A model generated the notes under the pieces. It worked only from the letters and a program-made list of their open reading frames with translations. It did no database searches and was not told the origin of the DNA. 6,555 bases of DNA, from positions 1 through 6,555 of the forward strand of contig JASLMQ010000616.1 of the NCBI GenBank assembly GCA_030746455.1. The letters are read 5' to 3'. The translations under genes were made by a program, and so were the position numbers. Shown one piece after another: positions 1-5,163 of the stretch. Source of the stretch: Candidatus Latescibacterota bacterium. GTDB lineage: Bacteria > Latescibacterota > UBA2968 > GCA-2709665. Positions within the stretch are counted from its first letter, which is position 1. Each line of letters begins with the position of its first letter.

Positions 1-1029
1 CGGTTGATGCGGGAGGGTACCATCCCCGATGACGAGTGGGAACGCCGGTTCTACGAGCTGGCCCTCAAGGCCTCCGGCGCCGTCCAGGCGGCGAGGTGGA
101 CCCCGACCGCAGACGGGCTCGGGTTCATCCATTCGTTCAACGGGCCGCATTCGCTCTTCTCGGACACGATCAGGTCCTGCCGTGTGCTCGGATTGGCCCA
201 CCGGCTCGGGCAGGTGCTGATGGGAGAAAACGACAGGGTGGTGTCGCTCCTCGAACGGATGGTCCAGCACGCGCAAACCACCGCACGGTACAACGTCTAC
301 TATGGCGAAGGCCGGGATGCATATGATCGACGCGGCCGCGTGGTCCACGAATCCATCTTCAACGTGAACGACGGGGCCTACCGGTGTCCCAGCACCCAGC
401 AGGGATATTCCCCCTTCACGACGTGGACGCGTGGGCTGGCGTGGATCGTGACCGGCTATGCAGAGCTCCTGGAGTTCCTCGACGTGTTGGCTGACGACGA
501 GTTGGAAGGCTCCGGAGGCCGGTCCGCGGTCCGCGAGCTCCTGCTTAAGGCGGCCCTCGCCACGTCAGACTTCTACATCGACAGTGCGGCTGCTGTCGAC
601 GGCATCCCGTACTGGGACACGGGGGCCCCGGGGCTCGCGGCAATGGAAGATCCCCTCGGGAAGCCGGCCGATCCCTACAACGAATACGAGCCCGTGGACA
701 GCTCGGCGGCCGCCATCGCCGCCCAGGGACTCTACAGACTGGGGAAGGTGATGGGCGGCGAGGAGGGATCCCGGTATCTGCGGGCGGCTCTAACGGTTGC
801 CGACACCCTCTTCGCGTTGCCCTACCTGTCGGAAGACACGGCGCACCAGGGCTTGATCCTGCACTCGATCTACCACAGGCCCAACGGGTGGGACCACGTG
901 GCGTCCGGCCAGTCGATTCCCAACGGGGAGTCGTCGATGTGGGGGGACTACCACGCCATCGAGCTGGCGCTTCTGCTGAAGCGGGAGCTGGAGGGCAAGC
1001 CCTATCTCACGTTCTTCGATGCGGCGTGA
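1..1029 (+). CDS. GH88-family unsaturated glucuronyl hydrolase, 5' end missing
   Basis: Likely removes the 4,5-unsaturated uronic acid from oligosaccharides released by polysaccharide lyases. The frame is open from base 1; 341 codons remain if counted from the TTG at base 4, and that numbering is used here. Seen: FSDTIRS with Asp54, H115, a T-Q-Q-G-Y segment followed by W141-T-R143-G-L-A-W, PYWDTGAP at 202-209, PVDSSAAAIAA at 230-240 and SSMWGDYHAIEL at 310-321. This order and spacing match the alpha/alpha-barrel GH88 fold (PF07470). By comparison with Bacillus unsaturated glucuronyl hydrolase, Asp54 would be the equivalent of Asp149, and H115/W141/R143 of His193/Trp219/Arg221 (alignment from memory). 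The other catalytic Asp lies about 60 residues earlier in that family, so it should fall just upstream of the window. This, and the 380-430 residues usual for the family, indicate that the gene begins outside. Any signal peptide is not visible. The stop overlaps or lies just before the lyase gene, so the two are probably cotranscribed. Confidence 0.88.
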   Translation, partial: RLMREGTIPDDEWERRFYELALKASGAVQAARWTPTADGLGFIHSFNGPHSLFSDTIRSCRVLGLAHRLGQVLMGENDRVVSLLERMVQHAQTTARYNVYYGEGRDAYDRRGRVVHESIFNVNDGAYRCPSTQQGYSPFTTWTRGLAWIVTGYAELLEFLDVLADDELEGSGGRSAVRELLLKAALATSDFYIDSAAAVDGIPYWDTGAPGLAAMEDPLGKPADPYNEYEPVDSSAAAIAAQGLYRLGKVMGGEEGSRYLRAALTVADTLFALPYLSEDTAHQGLILHSIYHRPNGWDHVASGQSIPNGESSMWGDYHAIELALLLKRELEGKPYLTFFDAA

Positions 1030-1034
1030 GGAGG
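1029..1034 (+). promoter_or_regulatory. Alternative ribosome binding site for a GTG start at 1040
   Basis: AGGAGG overlaps the last base of the upstream hydrolase stop codon (1027-1029) and sits 5 bases before an in-frame GTG at 1040. It is as strong as the site at 1080-1085. Initiation here would be coupled to termination of the hydrolase. The two sites compete as explanations of the lyase start, and both could be used. Confidence 0.4.
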
Positions 1035-1079
1035 ATCTGGTGGATGAGGCGGCGGCGCAGGCGAGGCGGCCTGAACGAT

Positions 1080-1085
1080 GGGAGG
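1080..1085 (+). promoter_or_regulatory. Ribosome binding site supporting the ATG at 1091
   Basis: GGGAGG lies 5 bases before the ATG at 1091. It is the main reason for choosing this start for the lyase. The residues added by the longer versions are Arg/Ala/Glu-rich and resemble no part of the family. Confidence 0.5.
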
Positions 1086-1090
1086 ATTCG

Positions 1091-3133
1091 ATGAAGCGTG
1101 CCGAAGGGAGGGCCGACGGACGTGCCGACCGGGCGCCGAGGCCGTTCCAATGGCCCTACTCGCTCTCTCCATACGATACGGGGATGGCGATCGAAGACGC
1201 GTGGCCGACGCTCTTCTTCGGCGACGAGCGGATGGGCGAGATCCGGCGGAAGGTCGGGGACCTCCCGTGGGCGGCCCAAGCGATGGAGACGATGGTTCGG
1301 GAGGCGGAGTGCGTGATCGTAGACGCGCCTCTGTTGCCGGAGGAGCGGATCGGGTGGCGGCACGAGTTCTACTCCCACACGACGGCGGAGCACCTCCTCT
1401 ACGACCCGGCCAGCCCGGATCGCTTCCTGGATCCGCTCGACCAGACTTTCCACGACAGCGAGGCCCAGCACCGGGCCTGGGTGCTGCTGACCCATGAGCG
1501 AACGCTTCGCATGATGCGGAGCGTGGGGGTGCTCTACGGGCTTACGGGTGATGAACGGTACGCGCAGTGGGTGGCCGATGGCCTCAAGGTCGCGTGTCGG
1601 CTGTTCCCACGAAGGGACCTGCGGGAGGGCAATCAGAACGGAGCGCTCTATTTCCACCCACTATACGACTCCCAGTCCCTGATGCTGCTGGCCAACGCCT
1701 ACTCGCTCACGCGGTCGAGTGCGGCCTACTCCGAGACGGGCCACGCCGCGGTGCTCAGGGACGTGTTCGAGGCCGGGATTCCCTCCCAGATCGCCTACCT
1801 TGACGAGGTCAGCACCCACAACATCGCCTGCTATGTGGCGGTGAGCCTGGCCGTGGTGGGGGAGGTCGCGGGGCGTGCCGACTGGCAGGCGAGGGGACTG
1901 GGGCACCCCGACACGGGCGTGCCGGCGATGCTGCGCGAGGGACTCAGGACCGACGCGCGGGGGCAGGTGGACGGCTTCTGGTTCGAAGGAACGATGTTCT
2001 ACCATTTCTACACCATAGCGCCCCTCGTAGCGGCGTTCGAGATCCTGCGCCGGGGCGGAAAGGCCGATGCCGACGTGGAGCATCGGTTCGAGAGGTTGTT
2101 CAGCGCCCCTGTGCGAATGTGCGACGCCCACCTGCGGCTTCCCTGCCTGGGTGACCTGGGCGCCCCCGGGGCCAGGTCTCTTGCGCTCTACAGACATCTC
2201 TACGAGTACGCCGCGGGCCAGCTGGATGAAGATACCTATGGTCGCGTTCTCGGGGAGATCTATGCCATGGGCCTGCCCAGGGACAGCCTGGCAGCCCTGG
2301 CCTATGGGCCGGATGCCCTGCCGTCGGGCCGGTCAGCCCAACGCTCGACGGTGCTCACCGCGGCCGGCATCGGCGTATTCAGGGGAAGGGCAGCCCGGGA
2401 GCCGTTCTATCTGCTGTTCCGGAGCGGGAGGCACGGGGGCGGCCACGACCATCTGGACAAGCTCTCGATCGACCTGCGCGCGATGGGGGAGATCATTGCC
2501 CCTGACTTGGGAACGTCGGGCTACGCCTTGAAGGACATCCGGGCCTATTACCACAGCACGTTGTCCCACAACACGTTAATGGTGGACGAGGCAGACCAGG
2601 CGCGCGTCGACACCGCCGAGCTGCGATTCCGATCCCGGAACCCTCAGCAGGCTGTGGGGGTGGTCGAAGACGCCTATGAGGGCGTGCGATTGGAGCGAAG
2701 AATCGGGTTCGCACCACCCTTCGTTGAGCTCGAGGACCTCTGCACGTCCGAGGCCCCGCACCGATACGGCTGGGTCCTGCACGCGAGGGGAGCGATGGTC
2801 GTTCATCCGGTGGACCCGTGCGGCGCCCTCGACCTGCCTCCCCTGCCGACCGATGGACCCTTCTCGTGGTTCACCGACCGACGCACGCACACCACTGAGG
2901 GCGCGATATGCGTCGATTGGCGAATTGCGGAGCGAGTTTGGCTGCGCCTACTGGCTTCGTCCGACGGGGCGCTCGAGGTCACCACGGGGTGCACGCCGGG
3001 CAATCCCATACCGGACCGGCACGGTACCGTGTTTCTGCGGGGTGTGGGGCGCGAGCGGATCTTCCAGGCCACTCTGGAGGTGCACAGGGGCTTTCCGGCC
3101 AGGGGACCGGTTCTCAGGGCCTCAGGAGGTTGA
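1091..3133 (+). CDS. Heparinase II/III family polysaccharide lyase
   Basis: Likely a beta-eliminating lyase of a uronic-acid polymer (glycosaminoglycan-, alginate- or ulvan-like); the substrate cannot be read from the sequence. With the ATG at 1091 it has 680 residues. An N-terminal alpha-helical toroid (about 20-400) contains STHN with His243/Asn244 and an EGTMFYHFY segment with Tyr304/His305, the positions where PL15/PL17-type lyases carry their Asn/His/Tyr catalytic groups. The C-terminal beta-sandwich (PF07940-like, from about 420) has the signature GGHDHLDKLS (His452, His454), then DLGTSGY and YYHSTLSHNTLMVDE (His493). No signal peptide or lipobox is visible, which is odd for a lyase of large polymers and suggests action on imported oligosaccharides, or a misplaced start. 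Other in-frame starts are GTG at 1040 (17 codons longer, with an equally good ribosome site) and ATG at 1019 (overlapping the upstream gene by 11 bp). Family assignment is firm; substrate and start are not. Confidence 0.88.
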   Translation: MKRAEGRADGRADRAPRPFQWPYSLSPYDTGMAIEDAWPTLFFGDERMGEIRRKVGDLPWAAQAMETMVREAECVIVDAPLLPEERIGWRHEFYSHTTAEHLLYDPASPDRFLDPLDQTFHDSEAQHRAWVLLTHERTLRMMRSVGVLYGLTGDERYAQWVADGLKVACRLFPRRDLREGNQNGALYFHPLYDSQSLMLLANAYSLTRSSAAYSETGHAAVLRDVFEAGIPSQIAYLDEVSTHNIACYVAVSLAVVGEVAGRADWQARGLGHPDTGVPAMLREGLRTDARGQVDGFWFEGTMFYHFYTIAPLVAAFEILRRGGKADADVEHRFERLFSAPVRMCDAHLRLPCLGDLGAPGARSLALYRHLYEYAAGQLDEDTYGRVLGEIYAMGLPRDSLAALAYGPDALPSGRSAQRSTVLTAAGIGVFRGRAAREPFYLLFRSGRHGGGHDHLDKLSIDLRAMGEIIAPDLGTSGYALKDIRAYYHSTLSHNTLMVDEADQARVDTAELRFRSRNPQQAVGVVEDAYEGVRLERRIGFAPPFVELEDLCTSEAPHRYGWVLHARGAMVVHPVDPCGALDLPPLPTDGPFSWFTDRRTHTTEGAICVDWRIAERVWLRLLASSDGALEVTTGCTPGNPIPDRHGTVFLRGVGRERIFQATLEVHRGFPARGPVLRASGG

Positions 3134-3236
3134 CGGGGACGGCCGGCGATGGGTCGAAGTACCTACTGGCCTGGTGGGCTGCCATGTTCGCACCCTTGAT
3201 TCCTCCGCTACCGTGAGAGCGCGAAGCTCCAGTCGG

Positions 3237-3272
3237 GCGGGAGCATTGGGAGCATGATGGCGATGCTCCCGC
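3237..3272 (+). terminator. GC-rich hairpin with two alternative left arms, possible terminator
   Basis: GCGGGAGCAT (3237-3246) pairs perfectly over 10 bp with ATGCTCCCGC (3263-3272), leaving a 16-base loop. That loop contains a second copy of GGGAGCAT (3248-3255), which can instead pair over 8 bp with the same right arm around a 7-base loop. It lies about 100 bp after the lyase stop, where a terminator is expected. The following bases are not a clean T run (a weak TTTCTCTT appears 12 bases later), so intrinsic termination is uncertain. Confidence 0.35.
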
Positions 3273-3296
3273 GAAGGTGGCCGATTTCTCTTGGCG

Positions 3297-3306
3297 CAAC
3301 ATGTTG
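3297..3306. promoter_or_regulatory. 10-bp palindrome in an AT-rich segment, possible operator
   Basis: CAACATGTTG is a perfect palindrome inside the most AT-rich stretch of the window (about 3283-3330). The segment is a plausible place for the receiver-gene promoter, but I could not find a well-spaced -35/-10 pair. The call rests on composition and symmetry only. Confidence 0.2.
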
Positions 3307-3412
3307 TATTGATTGGTTTAACATCGCAATCCTGGTGACATGGTGCAGCGGCTCTGGTGCCCTGGCACGTTGATTGCGGATTCGTCTGATGCGAGTGGTT
3401 CCGCGGATATCT

Positions 3413-3418
3413 GGAGAG
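3413..3418 (+). promoter_or_regulatory. Ribosome binding site of the receiver gene
   Basis: GGAGAG lies 8 bases before the ATG at 3427. It favours this start over the in-frame ATG at 3340, which would add 29 residues before the first beta strand of the receiver fold. Confidence 0.5.
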
Positions 3419-3426
3419 CGCCTTCT

Positions 3427-3837
3427 ATGCGAATGCTGATCGTGGACGATGACCAGACCGTGGTGGATTTCTATACCCAGGCCGCGAGGGCCAGAGGATA
3501 CTCGGAGATCACGACGGCGTTGTCTGGCGAAGAGGCTTTGGGGAAGGTCGTCCAGGGCACCTTCGACTTCATCACTCTGGACATCCGGATGCCCGGGGCG
3601 AGCGGGCTCGAGATCCTGTCGCCTGTTCGGAGTATGTGTCCGCACGCCGTGATCGCCGTGATCTCGGGCTATCTGGACGACGAGCCCGTCAGTGACCTGG
3701 CCGGATGCGCAGACGTGGTGCTCCAGAAGCCTGTTGATCTTGCCACGGTAAACACCCTTCTGGACAGCGCTGCGAAAATCGCGCGGACGATGGAGGAGAT
3801 CCGCGATCTCGGCACCGCTTCGCCGGGTTCGTGCTGA
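3427..3837 (+). CDS. Single-domain response regulator (CheY-like receiver)
   Basis: A 136-residue protein that is one receiver (REC) domain plus a short tail. Seen: MRMLIVDDDQ with the acidic pair Asp7/Asp8 for Mg2+ binding; FITLDIRMPG with the phospho-acceptor Asp52; AVIS with the conserved Ser/Thr position at Ser80; and LQKPVD with the conserved Lys101-Pro102. All core receiver residues are present, so it should be phosphorylatable by a histidine kinase. There is no DNA-binding or enzymatic output domain, and the last 20 residues or so form only an extra helix and tail. It is therefore likely to signal by protein contact, as CheY or Spo0F do. No kinase gene is visible, so it is an orphan here. 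The next gene, 60 bp on and on the same strand, is a FapA/DUF342-like gene, which raises the possibility that the two act together; that is inference from position only. Confidence 0.9.
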   Translation: MRMLIVDDDQTVVDFYTQAARARGYSEITTALSGEEALGKVVQGTFDFITLDIRMPGASGLEILSPVRSMCPHAVIAVISGYLDDEPVSDLAGCADVVLQKPVDLATVNTLLDSAAKIARTMEEIRDLGTASPGSC

Positions 3838-3897
3838 TGTCGTATTCCACCCATCCGGCGGGGGCTCAGGGTCGGGCACGGACCGGCCATCGGCGCG

Positions 3898-4317
3898 ATG
3901 GCTAGGGTGCCCCGGTCGGCGGACCCGGCCACAGTGAGGGACATCAGGACTGTGGCCCTGGAGGTGACCCGGTCCGGACGTGCCCTTCACGTCGACTCGC
4001 TGGCACCGGATGTCCAGGCCGTGGGTCCGGACGTCGACGTTCTCGTCATCAGGGGGGATGTCACGGCGGGATCGACCCTTTCAGTGGCGGGGTCGGTGGT
4101 GGTGGAGGGATCCGTGCTGGGGCGCGCCGAGTCGGTCTGTCGGCTCGACCTGGAGGGGGAGATGGTGGTGGTGGGGAGCCTGCGGCACGCCGACGTCAGG
4201 GCCCGGCGAATCAGCGTTGGGAAGAGCGCCAGCCGATCGGATCTGGAATCCCGGTCGGGGGTCCACGTGCTGGGTGACGCGGTCGATGTCCGCATAGGGG
4301 TAGGCCGGAGCGGCTGA
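3898..4317 (+). CDS. FapA/DUF342-like beta-helix fragment (N-terminal part)
   Basis: Encodes 139 residues as it stands. From about residue 45 the sequence runs in short hydrophobic strands separated by Gly/Asp turns: DVLVIRGDV, then TLSVAGSVVVEGSVLG, EMVVVGSLRHADV, RRISVG and VHVLGDAVDVRIGVG. This is the stacked-coil pattern of DUF342/FapA and, more distantly, bactofilins. Residues 1-44 are not recognisable. No signal peptide or membrane segment is seen, so the product should be cytoplasmic. The frame stays open upstream to the receiver stop, but no better start codon is found there; the ATG at 3898 has no good ribosome site, so GTG at 3907 or 3934 is also possible. The natural continuation after residue 136 (about base 4305) lies in the -1 frame. 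The three last codons and the stop at 4315-4317 look like frameshift read-out. Confidence 0.55.
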   Translation: MARVPRSADPATVRDIRTVALEVTRSGRALHVDSLAPDVQAVGPDVDVLVIRGDVTAGSTLSVAGSVVVEGSVLGRAESVCRLDLEGEMVVVGSLRHADVRARRISVGKSASRSDLESRSGVHVLGDAVDVRIGVGRSG

Positions 4318-4394
4318 AACGCGATCTGTCCAGGCTGTGGCGCAGGGCCGAAGAGCTTGGCAGAGAGTGCGATCTGCTCGAACAGCAGGTCAGA

Positions 4395-4871
4395 ATGGAC
4401 CAAAAGCGGGTGGGACGGCTGTTCGCGGCCACCCGAATTGTGTATGATCTCAGCGTGGGAAAGGTCCTCAGTCGCCAAGGCGTGGGCTTCCGAGTCGACC
4501 TGGTGCCCTTCTACGAGGTAGTGAAAGGTCGTTCGGAGTCGGACATCGACGGGGCCCTCCTCGAGTTCTACGCCAAGGCGATCGTGGGACTCCTCACGCG
4601 CCTCAACCGGGAGTACATCCAGCAAAGTCCCAGCAATCGGAAGGTCTTCACAACCGCGCTCCGCAAGCTTCACGATCTCATCTTCCTGGCCAGGGAGGTG
4701 GACAAGTTCCGGGATCGAGCAAGCCGTGCGACCTCGGACCTGGAGGGTCTCCTGGCCTTGGCTGGGGGGGGGGGCGTCTCCCGCGGTCACCGTGTACGGG
4801 GCAGCCCTCCCGGATCTCGAGATCGGCTTCGCGCTTCCCGAGATCGCGCGACAGCCGGGGAGTCCGCCTGA
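4395..4871 (+). CDS. Helical/coiled-coil middle fragment of the FapA-like protein
   Basis: The first in-frame start codon is the ATG at 4395 (158 codons to the stop), but the frame is open from 4278. The untranslated part in front (4305-4394) continues the same protein: PERLKRDLSRLWRRAEELGRE and following, strongly charged and heptad-like. This suggests that ATG 4395 is an internal Met rather than the true start. Residues 1-125 are mostly helical, with RNREY-type charged stretches and the segment REVDKFRDRASR. From the G11 tract onward (after LLALAG) the frame becomes Arg/Ser/Gly-rich and out of character (SRGHRVRG and so on), while the +1 frame looks like real protein. Only the part up to about 4763 is therefore likely native. 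I do not recognise a separate family. Confidence 0.45.
   Translation: MDQKRVGRLFAATRIVYDLSVGKVLSRQGVGFRVDLVPFYEVVKGRSESDIDGALLEFYAKAIVGLLTRLNREYIQQSPSNRKVFTTALRKLHDLIFLAREVDKFRDRASRATSDLEGLLALAGGGGVSRGHRVRGSPPGSRDRLRASRDRATAGESA
4764..4774 (+). repeat. Homopolymer run of eleven G
   Basis: Eleven consecutive G lie inside the FapA-like gene, exactly where its reading frame must change. Ten (or thirteen) G would join the helical part to the C-terminal part. Long G runs are prone to slipped-strand mispairing, polymerase slippage and sequencing miscounts; the sequence alone cannot tell these apart. Confidence 0.85.
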
Positions 4872-5067
4872 GATCCGCACGATCCACTCGAAACTGACAC
4901 TAACCCATGGAGACGGTCCTGATATCCGGCGGGCGTCTCTCTTGGATGCACGGGGTAGAGTCCGTAAACACGCCCTATCCGCGCGTGATCTGTCGCATAT
5001 CTCCTTCTGGTCCGAGGAGGGGGAAGTCGTCTGGCGGCGGAGCGGGATGCCCGAGGATGGTAGATAG
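4775..5067 (+). pseudogene. C-terminal fragment of the FapA-like protein, after the G11 tract
   Basis: In the frame entered by skipping one base at the G11 tract, the sequence reads SPAVTVYGAALPDLEIGFALPE and continues for about 95 codons to the stop at 5065-5067. The V-x-V-x-G-x-x-x-P-x-x-E-I pattern resembles the short strand region that follows the coiled coil in DUF342 proteins. Third-position GC is high to about 4890 and weaker afterwards, so the last 50 or so codons may not be native coding sequence. No start codon with a ribosome site precedes it, which supports its being a continuation rather than an independent gene. Confidence 0.4.
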
Positions 5068-5109
5068 AGTTCCTATGCGTGCGTTGCCGTGGCGGGCTGA
5101 ACACAACCA

Positions 5110-5129
5110 GATCGGGCAGTCCGATCGGG
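5110..5129. repeat. Short direct repeat upstream of arsS
   Basis: GATCGGG occurs at 5110-5116 and again at 5123-5129, 13 bp apart; the second copy sits in the palindrome CCGATCGG (5121-5128). It lies 35-54 bp before the arsS start in a 96-bp gap with no gene. It could be an operator, but such short GC-rich repeats are easily due to chance here. Confidence 0.2.
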
Positions 5130-5163
5130 TCCAGGGATGCGGCGGTAGTGGGAAAGCGAGGGG

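Larger units (their letters stand above)
3134..3426. other. Intergenic region between lyase and receiver genes
   Basis: I see no convincing gene on either strand in these 293 bases. The first half is GC-rich and continues the composition of the coding DNA. It ends in a hairpin (3237-3272), followed by an AT-rich segment (about 3283-3330) with a palindrome, and then the ribosome site of the receiver gene. An in-frame ATG at 3340 would extend the receiver by 29 residues, but these do not belong to the receiver fold. The layout fits a transcription-unit boundary: terminator of the polysaccharide unit, then promoter of the receiver gene. Confidence 0.6.
3898..5067 (+). pseudogene. FapA/DUF342-like polymer-forming protein gene, interrupted by two cancelling frameshifts
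   Basis: Three pieces in two frames read as one protein: a beta-helix-like segment (3898 to about 4305), a long helical or coiled-coil segment (about 4305-4763) and a small C-terminal segment (about 4775-5067). FapA/DUF342 proteins (PF03961) have this order: a right-handed beta-helix, a coiled coil after a conserved I-x-V-G turn, and a short C-terminal strand region. The first switch loses one base relative to a continuous frame, somewhere in 4297-4314; a fifth G in the GGGG at 4297-4300 would repair it and give V-R-I-G-G-R-P-E-R-L-K. The second lies at the eleven G of 4764-4774, where ten G would repair it. Because the shifts cancel, the repaired gene has about 389 codons. Codon third positions stay GC-rich in the proposed frames, which argues for recent breakage, sequence error or switching rather than old decay. 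FapA-like membership is a judgement from pattern, not from a search. Confidence 0.6.

Noticed and set aside
1007..1657. Minus-strand open frame of 216 codons at the start of the lyase gene
   Set aside because: Antisense shadow: Arg/Pro/His-rich and without motifs, overlapping the well-supported lyase.
3340..3426. Upstream in-frame extension of the receiver protein from ATG 3340
   Set aside because: The 29 extra residues precede the first beta strand of the fold, have no family resemblance and no ribosome site, whereas ATG 3427 has GGAGAG at good spacing.
3208..3990. Minus-strand open frame of 260 codons across the receiver gene
   Set aside because: It covers a receiver gene with all catalytic residues in place, and its own translation is Arg/His/Pro-rich with no motif.
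3987..4880. Minus-strand open frame of 297 codons opposite the FapA-like gene
   Set aside because: I considered it as an explanation for the frame breaks on the + strand. The translation has long Thr/Ser/Arg-rich low-complexity stretches and no motif, while the + strand pieces look like structured protein.
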